Below, in pieces: positions 36,662-46,663 of a stretch of 64,000 bases of DNA (positions are counted from its first letter, which is position 1; every line of letters starts with the position of its first letter). The DNA comes from Butyrivibrio sp. YAB3001 (GTDB lineage: Bacteria > Bacillota > Clostridia > Lachnospirales > Lachnospiraceae), in contig NZ_FOKR01000020.1 of NCBI RefSeq assembly GCF_900112195.1, positions 1-64,000 on the forward strand, in the 5' to 3' direction. The notes beneath the pieces were generated by a model that did no database searches, was not told the DNA's origin, and saw nothing but the letters and a program-made list of their open reading frames with translations. Position numbers and translations under genes: made by a program.

Positions 36662-36973
36662 ATGGCAGGTAAAGCACGCTATAAGAGGCGTCGCTTCCAA
36701 AATACGGCGGGAATGGTTTGGGCATGTATTGTTGTACTTATTTTAGTAACGGCAGTGTCCATTAAAAGCATAGGACTCATGAAGAAGGCAGATGATTATC
36801 AGGCTAGAGAAGCTGCTCTTGTCTCACAGATAGAACAGGAGAAGCAGCGCAGTGAGGAAATCGCTGAGTTTGAGAAGTATACACAGACGCGTAAGTACAT
36901 AGAAGATACAGCAAGAGACAAACTGGGACTTGTTTATCCGGGTGAGATTATATTTAAAAATGAGAACAATTAG
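36662..36973 (+). CDS. divIC: Septum formation initiator, DivIC/FtsB-like
   Basis: The 103-residue protein has a basic cytoplasmic start, one membrane segment (17-40) and an extracytoplasmic coiled coil ending in the conserved KYIEDTARDKLGLVYPGE. It joins the FtsL/DivIB division complex. It lies between rqcP and tilS, as in many Firmicutes. Confidence 0.93.
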   Translation: MAGKARYKRRRFQNTAGMVWACIVVLILVTAVSIKSIGLMKKADDYQAREAALVSQIEQEKQRSEEIAEFEKYTQTRKYIEDTARDKLGLVYPGEIIFKNENN

Positions 36974-36988
36974 TTAGGAACAATATAT

Positions 36989-37030
36989 AAGCGCAGGCTA
37001 TAGTACGTTGAGTCGTATAGGTCTGCGCTT
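36989..37030 (+). other. Strong hairpin just before the tilS start
   Basis: AAGCGCAG (36989-36996) pairs with CTGCGCTT (37023-37030), with CTATA/TATAG and TACG/CGTA pairs inside. It is followed by GTCTTAATT and the ATG nine bases on. No SD separates it from the start. Confidence 0.6.
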
Positions 37031-37039
37031 GTCTTAATT

Positions 37040-38470
37040 ATGATGAATAGTTTTGAAAATAAAGTACTTAAATTTATCAAAGATAATGAAATGATAGAAC
37101 CTGGAAATTCTGTGATAGTTGGATTTTCAGGGGGAGCTGATTCGACAGCGCTTCTATTTTGCCTCTATGAACTTAGAAAAATACTGGATATCAAAATAAT
37201 TGCAGTTCACATCAACCATATGATTCGCAAAGAAGCCGGTAATGATTCGGATTTTGCAGAGTCTTTTTGTAAGGAACGTGGTATAGAATGCATTGTCAAA
37301 AAGATAGATGTTCCGAGACTTTCAAAAGAGTGGAAAATGACTGAGGAAGAGGCTGGAAGAAAGGTCAGATATCAGGCATTTGAAGAAGTTTCAAAAAAGA
37401 CAGGAGCGTCACTTATTGCCATTGCACATCACCAGAACGACGTTGCAGAAACACTTTTGATGAATCTTATCAGAGGAAGCGGACTTCACGGCGCAGGTGC
37501 GATAAGACCAAAAAGAGATAACGTTATACGACCTCTTTTATGTGTCAGCAGAAGTGAAATAGAACAGTATTTAAGTGAAAAAAATCAGTCATTTTGTCAT
37601 GATGCCACAAATGATGATAATATCCATACCAGAAATATTATTCGAAATGTTATTATTCCGGTCATGGAGAAGGATATAAATACAAAAACAACTGAGCATT
37701 TGTTCAGGGTGGCAACAAATTTTTCAAGGGCAGATGAATATATAAGAAAGCAGGCGGAAAAAGCCTATGAAAGTTCTGCAAGGATAAGAGATGGGCAGGC
37801 AGAAGCTGACCTTTGTGTTTTAAGAGGGTTTGACAACATAATAAGAGAAGAAGTAATATTGCTTATTTTAGAAAAACTGACACCGCATAGAAAGGATATC
37901 ACATCTGCACACGTGGATTTCATCCTGTCACTTACAGAAGATAACAATGGAACAGCGACTGCAGATTTACCCTATGGGCTTGTTGCAATAAGAAGCTATA
38001 ATAAACTTTTTATAAAGAACAAGGACACAAAAATTTTACAAGATAAGAATAAGAGTGTTGAAATACCGAATTTAATGGGCATTGGGGATGAAGTTGATAT
38101 TGATATCCCTAAATTGGGTGTAGCACACATTCGTATATTGAAATATAATGGTGGGAAACTATTTCCAACCTCTGCGTATACTAAATGGTTTGATTATGAT
38201 AGAATACAAAGGGCTATTTTTAGGAAAAAAGAGCCGGAAGACTACATTTTGATTGAAAATAAGACAGCTCTTTTTAAGAAAAAAATAGGTAAGCTGTTAA
38301 CGGATGAAAAAGTTCCCAGGCAAGAGAGAGAGAACATTATTCTTTTAGCAGATGGCAACAATGTTTTGTGGGTGCCGGGAGTGAGAATGAGCGGCGCTTA
38401 TAAGATAAGTGATCGTACTGAGAGGATTTTGGAAATACAAATAGATCATGGAGGTATTATAAATGGCTGA
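37040..38470 (+). CDS. tilS: tRNA(Ile)-lysidine synthetase
   Basis: The 476-residue enzyme has the PP-loop SGGADST (30-36) for ATP binding, HINHMIR and AHHQNDVAET signatures, and a C-terminal domain. It converts C34 of the CAU tRNA-Ile to lysidine. Adjacent ATGs at 37040 and 37043 are both possible; there is no clear ribosome site and a hairpin sits just upstream. It overlaps hpt by eight bases. Confidence 0.95.
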   Translation: MMNSFENKVLKFIKDNEMIEPGNSVIVGFSGGADSTALLFCLYELRKILDIKIIAVHINHMIRKEAGNDSDFAESFCKERGIECIVKKIDVPRLSKEWKMTEEEAGRKVRYQAFEEVSKKTGASLIAIAHHQNDVAETLLMNLIRGSGLHGAGAIRPKRDNVIRPLLCVSRSEIEQYLSEKNQSFCHDATNDDNIHTRNIIRNVIIPVMEKDINTKTTEHLFRVATNFSRADEYIRKQAEKAYESSARIRDGQAEADLCVLRGFDNIIREEVILLILEKLTPHRKDITSAHVDFILSLTEDNNGTATADLPYGLVAIRSYNKLFIKNKDTKILQDKNKSVEIPNLMGIGDEVDIDIPKLGVAHIRILKYNGGKLFPTSAYTKWFDYDRIQRAIFRKKEPEDYILIENKTALFKKKIGKLLTDEKVPRQERENIILLADGNNVLWVPGVRMSGAYKISDRTERILEIQIDHGGIING

Positions 38471-38987
38471 ATCAGTTAGAGTATTGCTTACAGAGGAAGA
38501 GGTAGATAAGAGAATACAGGAGCTTGGTGACATCATAAGCAGGGATTATCAGGGAAAATCAGTTCACCTTGTATGTGTTTTAAAGGGTGGAGTTTTCTTT
38601 ATGTGTGAACTTGCAAAGCGTATCACAGTACCTGTAACTATGGACTTTATGTCAGCATCAAGCTACGGTAGTTCTACTAAATCAAGCGGAGTTGTAAAAA
38701 TTGTTAAGGACTTGGATGAACCTCTTAAGGACAGAGACGTTCTTATTGTTGAGGATATCGTAGACTCAGGAAGAACACTTTCTTATCTTATTAAGATGTT
38801 GGGAGACAGAGGACCATCCAGCATCAAGCTCTGCACACTTCTTGATAAGCCTGAGAGACGAGTTACTGATGTTAAGGTCGATTATACAGGATTTGAGATT
38901 CCTGATGAGTTCGTTGTTGGATACGGACTTGACTATGATCAGAGATATCGTAATCTTCCATATATTGGTGTTGTTGAGTTTAATTAA
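38463..38987 (+). CDS. hpt: Hypoxanthine phosphoribosyltransferase
   Basis: The 174-residue enzyme has the PRPP-binding motif VLIVEDIVDSGRT (93-105) and the early KGG loop (41-43). It salvages hypoxanthine and guanine. Its start lies inside the tilS end (GGAGG within tilS), so the two are translationally coupled; the tilS-hpt-ftsH order is conserved in Firmicutes. Confidence 0.96.
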   Translation: MAESVRVLLTEEEVDKRIQELGDIISRDYQGKSVHLVCVLKGGVFFMCELAKRITVPVTMDFMSASSYGSSTKSSGVVKIVKDLDEPLKDRDVLIVEDIVDSGRTLSYLIKMLGDRGPSSIKLCTLLDKPERRVTDVKVDYTGFEIPDEFVVGYGLDYDQRYRNLPYIGVVEFN

Positions 38988-39021
38988 TGTTCATTATCAC
39001 AAAAGGGGGTAATGGGGAACC

Positions 39022-40884
39022 TTGAATAACAAACCTAGAAGTTTTAACACAATACTGATTTTTTCAATGATACTGCTGGCATTTGTAGTCATACTCGAAT
39101 ATGGAAGTAATCTTCTTTCCAAGAGCAGTAATGTCTACAATGTTTCCAAGCTTCAGAGTGATGTGAGTGAGGGTAGGGTCAGAAATGCAGTAATTATGCC
39201 AAATGCCGAGACACCAACAGGAGCTGTTAAGGTTTCATTTAACGATGGTTCAGATGACATAATGTTTTATTCTACAGATGTTTCTGTAGTTGAATCTTTT
39301 CTTACAAGGGAAGCAATTCCGCTTGAAGTAAAGGACATTCCATCGGAGAATATTCTGATAAACGGCATTATACCTATCATTGTGGGACTGGTTGTCATGG
39401 TATTTATCTTTACAATGATGGGAAATCTTCAGGCAGGCGGAGGCGGCAATTCCAAGATGATGAATTTTGGTAAGAGCAGAGCCAAAATGTCCACCAGTGA
39501 GGATAACAAGACAAAGCTTGATGATGTCGCAGGTCTTAAAGAGGAAAAGGAACAGCTTGCGGAGATTATTGAATTTCTAAAAGATCCATCTAAATTTACA
39601 CAGGTTGGAGCAAGAATTCCAAAGGGAGTACTCCTTGAGGGCGCGCCTGGTACAGGTAAGACTTTACTTGCAAAAGCAGTTGCAGGTGAAGCCGGTGTTC
39701 CTTTCTTTACTATTTCCGGTTCTGACTTTGTTGAAATGTTTGTCGGAGTTGGTGCTTCAAGAGTTAGAGATTTGTTTGCAGACGCCAAGAAAAATGCGCC
39801 CTGCATTATCTTTATTGATGAAATAGATGCTGTTGCCAGAAGACGTGGTACCGGAATGGGCGGCGGACATGATGAAAGAGAACAGACACTGAACCAGATG
39901 CTTGTAGAGATGGATGGTTTTGGTGTCAATGAAGGAATCATTGTTATGGCTGCAACAAACAGAGTAGATATTCTTGATCCGGCTATCATGAGACCAGGAA
40001 GATTTGACAGAAAGATCACAGTTGCAAGACCTGATATCGGCGGCAGAGAAGAAATTCTTAAGGTTCATGCTAGAAATAAGCCTCTTTCAGAGGATGTAGA
40101 TCTTAAGCAGGTAGCTCAGACTACTGCAGGCTTTACCGGAGCTGATCTTGAGAACCTACTTAATGAATCAGCTATAAATGCAGCCATGGCTGACAGAAAA
40201 TATATAAACCAGGGTGATATAAATAAGGCATTTATCCAGGTTGGAATTGGAACAGAGAAGCATAGCCGCATTATTTCTGATAAGGAAAAGAAAATCACGG
40301 CATATCATGAGACAGGTCATGCAATCCTATTCCATGTGCTTCCGGAAGTTGGACCTGTCCATACAATATCAATAATTCCTACAGGACTTGGAGCTGCAGG
40401 CTATACAATGCCTCTTCCTGAAAAAGATGAGATGTTTATTACCAAGAAGAGAATGCTTGAGGATATTATGGTATCTCTTGGTGGAAGAATTGCTGAGGAA
40501 ATCATATTTGGTGATATTACAACAGGCGCTTCCAGTGATATAAAGAAAGCTACTCAGGAAGCCAGAAATATGGTTACCAAGTATGGAATGTCAGGAAATA
40601 TCGGCGTTATAAACTATGATGAGAATGAAGAAGATGTATTTATCGGATATGATATTTCTCATTCCAAGAAGCATAGTGAATTCATGGCCGGTGAGATTGA
40701 TAAGGAAGTTAAGATCATTATTGATAAGTGCTATGCTAAGGCAAAAGAAATCATCCTGCAGTATGAAGATATTCTTCACAGCAGCGCAAACCTTCTTGTT
40801 GAGAAGGAAAAAATTGGAAGAGAAGAGTTTGAGGCTCTGTTTGAAGGGCATGAGATGATATCTGATGTTGAGGTTGATATTTAA
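39022..40884 (+). CDS. ftsH: ATP-dependent zinc metalloprotease FtsH
   Basis: The 620-residue protein starts at TTG 39022. It has membrane segments at 9-27 and 113-132, an AAA+ domain with GAPGTGKT (207-214) and IFIDEID (263-269), the second region of homology MRPGRFDR, and the zinc site HETGH (429-433). It degrades misfolded membrane and some soluble proteins. It ends the rqcP-divIC-tilS-hpt-ftsH run. Confidence 0.97.
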   Translation: MNNKPRSFNTILIFSMILLAFVVILEYGSNLLSKSSNVYNVSKLQSDVSEGRVRNAVIMPNAETPTGAVKVSFNDGSDDIMFYSTDVSVVESFLTREAIPLEVKDIPSENILINGIIPIIVGLVVMVFIFTMMGNLQAGGGGNSKMMNFGKSRAKMSTSEDNKTKLDDVAGLKEEKEQLAEIIEFLKDPSKFTQVGARIPKGVLLEGAPGTGKTLLAKAVAGEAGVPFFTISGSDFVEMFVGVGASRVRDLFADAKKNAPCIIFIDEIDAVARRRGTGMGGGHDEREQTLNQMLVEMDGFGVNEGIIVMAATNRVDILDPAIMRPGRFDRKITVARPDIGGREEILKVHARNKPLSEDVDLKQVAQTTAGFTGADLENLLNESAINAAMADRKYINQGDINKAFIQVGIGTEKHSRIISDKEKKITAYHETGHAILFHVLPEVGPVHTISIIPTGLGAAGYTMPLPEKDEMFITKKRMLEDIMVSLGGRIAEEIIFGDITTGASSDIKKATQEARNMVTKYGMSGNIGVINYDENEEDVFIGYDISHSKKHSEFMAGEIDKEVKIIIDKCYAKAKEIILQYEDILHSSANLLVEKEKIGREEFEALFEGHEMISDVEVDI

Positions 40885-41041
40885 TTTGTAAAAAATGCAC
40901 AAAAACGAAGCACTGTTTTTGATATATTTGTGAAGTGTTAGTCTTTACGCGGGATTGAGGCGGTGATAGTATAATAGGCGTAACCCCCCAATACATTATA
41001 TAGTTTTTTGCTATACCCCATAAGAAAGAAATACCTTCTCT

Positions 41042-41071
41042 AAAAAGACAGCCTCGCAGCTGTCTTTTTTG
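41042..41071 (+). terminator. Rho-independent terminator after ftsH
   Basis: AAAAGACAGC pairs with GCTGTCTTTT across CTCGCA, ending in a T run. A TATAAT at 40970-40975 lies in the same gap without a good -35. A smaller GGACCTT/AAGGTCT hairpin at about 41091-41110 precedes the GH13 ribosome site. Confidence 0.88.
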
Positions 41072-41142
41072 CATTTTAGCAGAGCGCTGGACCTTTTATT
41101 AGAAGGTCTGGTGTACAGAGAATATGTTTTTTGAGGAGTAAT

Positions 41143-43239
41143 ATGAATATTAAAGCTTTATTTCACGACATGACGCTGGATTATTTGCGACCAGCTGAGC
41201 CGGATAAAAACAGAATAACTCAGCTAAGGTTTCGTGGACATAAGGATGATAAGATCGAAGTCACACTTGTTTGGGGCAACGAGAAATTTATTATGACATT
41301 GTCCGAAACAAATGGCGAATTTAATTATTATGATACAGAAGTAAAAACAGGAAATGATCCTGTAAGTTATTATTTTGAAATTAGAACAGAAAATGACAAC
41401 TTTTATATATACGATAAAAGGGGATGTCAGAAAGATATATTAGATTCCATGAAATTCAGAGTGTTCCCGGGCTTTTCAACACCGAATTGGGCCAAGGGAG
41501 CAGTTATGTATCAGATATTCGTTGATAGATTCTGCAACGGCGATAAGAATAATGACGTTCTGACAGGTGAGTATACATATAACGGTCATGAAAGCATAAG
41601 AGTTGAAGATTGGAGCCAGTATCCTGATCCTGATTGGGATTTTGGCGAGTTCTATGGAGGAGATCTGCAAGGGGTTCTTGATAAGCTGGATTATCTTGCT
41701 GATCTTGGAATAGATGTTATTTATTTTAATCCTATTTTTGTTTCACCGTCATCTCATAAGTATGATACTCAGGATTATGACCATATAGACCCACATTTTG
41801 GTGTAATTATTGAAGATAAAGGTGATCTTCATAAACAAAGTGATGGTGATGATAACAGAAATTCTACCAGATACATTTCAAGAGTAACAAATAAGAAGAA
41901 CCTTGAAGCCAGTGATGCTCTTTTTGCAAAGGTTGTGGAAGAGGCTCATAAAAGAGGAATCAAGGTTATTTTAGATGGAGTCTTTAACCACTGCGGTTCA
42001 TTCAATAAATGGCTGGATAAAGAGCGTATATACGAGAGCCAGCCAGGGTATGAAAAAGGAGCATATGTTTCTGAAAACAGCCCGTACCGTAATTTCTTTT
42101 CCTTTAGGGGAGGAGACTGGCCATATAATAATGATTATGATGGATGGTGGGGATATTCTACACTTCCAAAGCTAAACTATGAAGGCTCTCACGTACTTGA
42201 AAACTATATTCTTGGAATCGGAAAGAAATGGGTTTCACCTCCATACAATGCAGATGGTTGGAGATTAGATGTGGGTGCTGATCTTGGACACTCACCAGAG
42301 TATAATCATCATTTTTGGAAAAGATTCAGGGATGAAGTTAAAAAAGCCAATCCATCAGCGCTTATTCTGGCTGAACATTATGGACCTGCCGGAGCATGGC
42401 TTCAGGGCGAGGAGTGGGATACAGTCATGAATTATGATGCCTTTATGGAGCCGGTAACCTGGTTTTTGACAGGAATGGATAAGCACAGTGATAAGTTCAT
42501 GCCATCAAGAATGGGAAATTCAAGGGAATTCTTTGATGCAATGATGTATAACGGCGGTGAAAACTTTAGTATGCCGTCACTTTATACAGCGATGAATGAG
42601 CTTTCAAACCATGACCACTCAAGATTTTTGACAAGGACATCACAGAAAGTTGGACGAAGCAGAGATCTCATGCCTCAGTCAGCTGAAACAGGCGTAAGAA
42701 AAGCAGTTATGCGAGAAGGCGTTATTATCCAGTTTACCTGGCCTGGCGCTCCAACGATCTATTATGGTGATGAAGCAGGCGTGTGCGGATTTACTGATCC
42801 TGACAACAGAAGAACCTATCCATGGGGGCATGAAGATAAAGAAATGATTGCCTTTCATAAAGAGATGATATCTATTCACAAAAGATATCCGGAGCTTATT
42901 TCAGGTTCTATCAGGGAACTTTTGGCAGATGATAATTATATTGCCTACGGAAGATTTAACAGAACAGCAGCAATTGTTGTGGCAATAAATAATAATGACT
43001 ATGAAGTGACCAAGGATATTGAGGTTTGGCAGCTTGGAATCCCAAAGGATGCAAGACTTAGCACGATCATTATGTCGGACAACATGGGATATATTCCCGG
43101 AGGCGCAGGAGTTACATCCAAGAATGGAGTGATCACGATTACACTTTCCCGTAAATCAGGAACGATTCTTCGTTATAATAGCTTTGAAGCTATCTCCAAA
43201 GATGAGTTCTGGGCAGATAATATACTTGATTTTAGCTGA
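41143..43239 (+). CDS. GH13 alpha-glucosidase family enzyme, neopullulanase/cyclomaltodextrinase-like
   Basis: The 698-residue product has an N-terminal beta domain of CBM34 type (about 1-110) and a GH13 barrel: YQIFVDRFCNGD (123-134), DGVFNH (278-283), GWRLDVG (nucleophile Asp376), AEHYG (acid/base Glu411) and SNHDHSRF (transition-state Asp491). It hydrolyses alpha-1,4 links in maltodextrins, pullulan or cyclodextrins. No signal peptide, so intracellular. GAGGAG sets the start at 41143. Confidence 0.9.
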   Translation: MNIKALFHDMTLDYLRPAEPDKNRITQLRFRGHKDDKIEVTLVWGNEKFIMTLSETNGEFNYYDTEVKTGNDPVSYYFEIRTENDNFYIYDKRGCQKDILDSMKFRVFPGFSTPNWAKGAVMYQIFVDRFCNGDKNNDVLTGEYTYNGHESIRVEDWSQYPDPDWDFGEFYGGDLQGVLDKLDYLADLGIDVIYFNPIFVSPSSHKYDTQDYDHIDPHFGVIIEDKGDLHKQSDGDDNRNSTRYISRVTNKKNLEASDALFAKVVEEAHKRGIKVILDGVFNHCGSFNKWLDKERIYESQPGYEKGAYVSENSPYRNFFSFRGGDWPYNNDYDGWWGYSTLPKLNYEGSHVLENYILGIGKKWVSPPYNADGWRLDVGADLGHSPEYNHHFWKRFRDEVKKANPSALILAEHYGPAGAWLQGEEWDTVMNYDAFMEPVTWFLTGMDKHSDKFMPSRMGNSREFFDAMMYNGGENFSMPSLYTAMNELSNHDHSRFLTRTSQKVGRSRDLMPQSAETGVRKAVMREGVIIQFTWPGAPTIYYGDEAGVCGFTDPDNRRTYPWGHEDKEMIAFHKEMISIHKRYPELISGSIRELLADDNYIAYGRFNRTAAIVVAINNNDYEVTKDIEVWQLGIPKDARLSTIIMSDNMGYIPGGAGVTSKNGVITITLSRKSGTILRYNSFEAISKDEFWADNILDFS

Positions 43240-43312
43240 GCAAACTTTATTTTTTAACTTAAGAAGTATATAATGTAATCAACTATAAACTACTTAGCAA
43301 GGGAGAGAAACA

Positions 43313-44176
43313 ATGTTAGTATCCGCAAAAGACATGCTTGTAAAAGCAAAGGAAGGTCACTATGCAGTTGGCCAGTTCAACATCAACAACCTGGAGTGGA
43401 CAAAATCTATCCTGCTTACAGCAGAAGAGCTTAAGTCCCCAGTAATCCTTGGTGTATCAGAGGGTGCTGGTAAATATATGACAGGTTTTGAAACTGTAGC
43501 AGCTATGGTAAAGGCTATGGATAAGAGCCTTGGAATCACAGTTCCTGTTGCACTTCATCTTGATCATGGTACATATGATGGATGCTATAAGTGCATCAAA
43601 GCTGGTTTCACATCAATCATGTTTGATGGTTCTCACTACGATATCGAAGAGAACGTAGCTAAGACTTCAGAGCTTGTAAATGTATCTCATCAGCTTGGTC
43701 TTTCCATCGAGGCAGAAGTTGGTTCTATCGGTGGTGAGGAAGACGGAGTTGTAGGAATGGGCGAATGCGCTGATCCTGATGAGTGCAAGAGAATCGCTGA
43801 TCTCGGCGTTGATATGCTTGCTGCAGGTATCGGTAACATCCATGGTAAATATCCTGAAGGATGGCCAGGACTTAGATTCGACGTTCTTGATGCAATTCAG
43901 CAGAAGACAGGAGTTATGCCTCTCGTTCTTCATGGCGGCACAGGAATTCCAGCAGATATGATCAAGAAGGCTATCACACTTGGCGTATCCAAGATCAATG
44001 TTAATACAGAGTGCCAGCTTTCATTTGCTGAAGCTACACGTAAGTATGTTGAAGCTGGTAAGGATCTTGAGGGTAAGGGATTTGATCCTCGTAAGCTTCT
44101 TGCTCCTGGCGCAGATGCTATCAAGGCAACTGTTAAGGAAAAGATGGAACTCTTTGGATCAGTTGGAAAGGCTTGA
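43313..44176 (+). CDS. fba: Fructose-bisphosphate aldolase, class II
   Basis: The 287-residue enzyme has the metal-binding HLDHG (82-86), a GSIGGEEDG segment and LHGGTG. It splits fructose-1,6-bisphosphate in glycolysis. Codon use is strongly biased, as expected of a highly expressed gene. TATAAT at 43269-43274 lies 40 bases upstream, with GGGAGAG as ribosome site. A compact terminator follows. Confidence 0.96.
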   Translation: MLVSAKDMLVKAKEGHYAVGQFNINNLEWTKSILLTAEELKSPVILGVSEGAGKYMTGFETVAAMVKAMDKSLGITVPVALHLDHGTYDGCYKCIKAGFTSIMFDGSHYDIEENVAKTSELVNVSHQLGLSIEAEVGSIGGEEDGVVGMGECADPDECKRIADLGVDMLAAGIGNIHGKYPEGWPGLRFDVLDAIQQKTGVMPLVLHGGTGIPADMIKKAITLGVSKINVNTECQLSFAEATRKYVEAGKDLEGKGFDPRKLLAPGADAIKATVKEKMELFGSVGKA

Positions 44177-44201
44177 TGCAGGTAGTTGCATAAATATAAT
44201 G

Positions 44202-44232
44202 GGCGAAGCCGCAAGGCTTCGCCTTTTGTATT
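44202..44232 (+). terminator. Rho-independent terminator after fba
   Basis: GGCGAAGCC-GCAA-GGCTTCGCC is a perfect 9-bp stem with a GNRA loop, followed by TTTTGTATTT. Confidence 0.93.
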
Positions 44233-44263
44233 TCATAGAGGATATTTCATACAAGGGGGCATT

Positions 44264-44767
44264 ATGAACAACGAATTAACCAAAAAAGATATTGAAGACA
44301 TGGAAGCAGAGATTGAACATCGTAAATGCGTTGTCAGGAAAGAATTGCTTGAGCATGTCAAAGAAGCTCGAGCTCAGGGAGACCTATCAGAAAACTTTGA
44401 GTATTATGCAGCTAAAAAAGCTAAGAATCAGAATGAGAGCAGAATAAGATTTCTGGAGAGAATGATAAAGACAGCTAAAGTCATTGATGATAATACAACA
44501 GATGACGAAGTTGGAATGAATAAGACTGTAACAGTCCGTATTGAAGAAGATGGCAGCGAAGAGACATATAAAATTGTAACTACCATGAGACAGAATTCGT
44601 TAAAAGGGCTGATAAGTGTAGAATCTCCACTTGGAAAACAATTACTTGGACATAAGGTAGGAGACCGTGTTACTATTAAAGTAAGCGATAATTATAGTTA
44701 TGAAATAACGATAATTAACATTGACAACACAGGTCTTTCGGAAGAGGACAAGATAAGGGATTTCTAA
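44264..44767 (+). CDS. greA: Transcription elongation factor GreA/GreB family
   Basis: The 167-residue product has the N-terminal coiled coil with the acidic tip (GDLSENFEYYAAKKAK) and the C-terminal FKBP-like domain (ESPLGKQLLGHKVGD). It helps stalled RNA polymerase cut backtracked RNA. AAGGGGG before 44264 fixes the start; the longer frame from 44186 passes through the fba terminator. Confidence 0.93.
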   Translation: MNNELTKKDIEDMEAEIEHRKCVVRKELLEHVKEARAQGDLSENFEYYAAKKAKNQNESRIRFLERMIKTAKVIDDNTTDDEVGMNKTVTVRIEEDGSEETYKIVTTMRQNSLKGLISVESPLGKQLLGHKVGDRVTIKVSDNYSYEITIINIDNTGLSEEDKIRDF

Positions 44768-44788
44768 CATCAGAGAAGTGGAGGTATT

Positions 44789-45295
44789 ATGAGAGTATTT
44801 CAGCCTGTAGAACCAGAAGATATTGAGCATGGAGCTTATGTTTTCAGAGGAGATAAGGTGCTGGTAACAGCGGGAGATGGAACGAAGATTAACACTACAG
44901 CAGCGTCTTATGGTGGTGTTGGTCAGATGTGGGGCAAGAGAGTTACTTTTATCTGTTTGCGTAAAAGCCGTTATACTAAAGATCTGATTGATGGTTCCGG
45001 CGAATACTCTTTAAGTTTCCTTGATAATCAGGAATATCGAGGCGCCATGAAATACCTTGAAGCAGTTTCCGGGAAAGATGAGGATAAGCTAAAGGGAGCA
45101 AGGCTTAATATTACTTATTTTGATGGGGTTCCGTTTATTGAAGAATCCAGCAATGTTCTGATTTGTAAAGTTATTTATAAAAAAGAAATAGGATTGGACG
45201 GATTTGTGGATCCGGATATTCCTAAAAAATTCTATAAAGATGATGATTGTCACATTATTTATGTGGGAGAAATAAAGAAGGTATTGGTAAGATAA
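44789..45295 (+). CDS. Flavin reductase-like FMN-binding protein
   Basis: The 168-residue protein has the split-barrel flavin-binding pattern: VLVTAGDGTKINTTAASYGG (16 to 43 region) with WGKRVTFICLRKSRYTKDLI. Such proteins reduce or carry FMN in anaerobes; the partner is unknown. TGGAGG precedes the start. It follows greA by 21 bases. Confidence 0.8.
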   Translation: MRVFQPVEPEDIEHGAYVFRGDKVLVTAGDGTKINTTAASYGGVGQMWGKRVTFICLRKSRYTKDLIDGSGEYSLSFLDNQEYRGAMKYLEAVSGKDEDKLKGARLNITYFDGVPFIEESSNVLICKVIYKKEIGLDGFVDPDIPKKFYKDDDCHIIYVGEIKKVLVR

Positions 45296-45335
45296 GAGAA
45301 ACCCTGTTCCTATGACGCTTTTTAATGAGGGGCTT

Positions 45336-46652
45336 ATGAAGAAAACTAAGCTTAAGAATATCTTTTCTATTTTCTTTTGTACGATGTTAGTTAGCACAAG
45401 TGTACTTTCCGGATGTTCCAGGTCAGAGGTACACTCTAATGAAAGTGCGTCAATTGCAGGTGAAGAAACGGCAGTTGACAATTCTGAAACAAAAAATATT
45501 ACGGTTGCAGGATGGTATGAGCCTTCCTGCACCAGAAATCTGATGGCATATCTTGCCGAAAAATTTCCTGATTATTCATTTGAATATCAATACATTTCTA
45601 AAACCAGCTACGAACCACTTATAGATTCACAGCTTTCTTCAAAGACAGCTCCTGATATTGTAATGGTCAGTCAAAGTATGGCCAAAAAGCATGGAAAAAG
45701 CGGATATATAGAAGATCTGACCAAGTATTGTGATGATTTTACAGATGAAGGCCGAGATGCATTTTTATATGAAGATGTTATATATGCGATTCCGAGTACA
45801 ACCGGATATATCTGTATTTTTTACAATAAAACAATATTGAAGGAAAATGGGCAGAGTATTCCTACAACATTTGAAGGACTATTGGACCTTGCGGACTATA
45901 TGGAGCAGATAGGGATAAAACCCATGTCCTCAGGGCTTAAAGACGTGGAAAGAGTTGCTGATAGTGCAATTGCAGTACTGGCATCAGGATATTTATCAAC
46001 TGAAGAGGGAAAAGGCTTTGGCACAAGAATAGCAGAAGGCGAAACAAGCTTTAGAAAAGAAATACGGCCACATATGGGTAAATGGCAGAATCTGGTTATT
46101 CATCACTATTACACCAAAGATATGTGTCTTATGGATGACAGAGCAGCAATTGATGAATTTGCGAGTGAGAAGAGTCTTATGTATTGTGGCGATCTGGAGG
46201 ATTACAACCTGATAAAAGAACGTAATCCTGATATTAAGTTAGGTACAATGGCGTTTTCTTCTGAAATGAAATTAAAGCCGGTTTTAATCGGGGGCTGTAA
46301 CTGTGGGTTTGCAGTAAACAGTTATTCAGATAAAAAGAATGATGCAATAAGCATTGTAGCAGATCTTGCCACAAGAGAAGGTCAGGAAGCCTTATGGAAG
46401 GACAGAAAAGGAAGCCAGACATATCTTAAAAATGTAAAATTCGATAATCCGGATGAATATGATTCGTTAAGACCTGTGGTTGATTCGGGAAGAATGTTCA
46501 TGCCGTGGAATGAATGGGGCAAAAACAGTACAGAAATATATCGTGCTTTTGGGGGAGAGCTTCAAAAGGTTATACTAGGGGAAAGATCAATGGAAATTGC
46601 GTTTAACGTGATAGATGATGAGGTAAGGCAGATTCATAAGGAAAACAATTAA
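45336..46652 (+). CDS. Extracellular sugar-binding lipoprotein (ABC family 1-type)
   Basis: The 438-residue product has a lipoprotein signal ending in LSGC and the fold pattern of sugar-binding proteins (VAGWYEPS..., APDIVMVSQ, YAIPSTTGYICIFYNKTIL). GAGGGG sets the start at 45336. No permease or ATPase gene lies nearby. The next gene, 11 bases on, is a hybrid histidine kinase with an extracytoplasmic sensor domain, so this protein more likely presents a ligand to the kinase than feeds a transporter. Confidence 0.85.
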   Translation: MKKTKLKNIFSIFFCTMLVSTSVLSGCSRSEVHSNESASIAGEETAVDNSETKNITVAGWYEPSCTRNLMAYLAEKFPDYSFEYQYISKTSYEPLIDSQLSSKTAPDIVMVSQSMAKKHGKSGYIEDLTKYCDDFTDEGRDAFLYEDVIYAIPSTTGYICIFYNKTILKENGQSIPTTFEGLLDLADYMEQIGIKPMSSGLKDVERVADSAIAVLASGYLSTEEGKGFGTRIAEGETSFRKEIRPHMGKWQNLVIHHYYTKDMCLMDDRAAIDEFASEKSLMYCGDLEDYNLIKERNPDIKLGTMAFSSEMKLKPVLIGGCNCGFAVNSYSDKKNDAISIVADLATREGQEALWKDRKGSQTYLKNVKFDNPDEYDSLRPVVDSGRMFMPWNEWGKNSTEIYRAFGGELQKVILGERSMEIAFNVIDDEVRQIHKENN

Positions 46653-46663
46653 GAGGTGGTCAG

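Noticed and set aside
39429..40019. 196-codon frame antisense to ftsH
   Set aside because: It is a mirror of the conserved AAA+ coding region and lacks a ribosome site.
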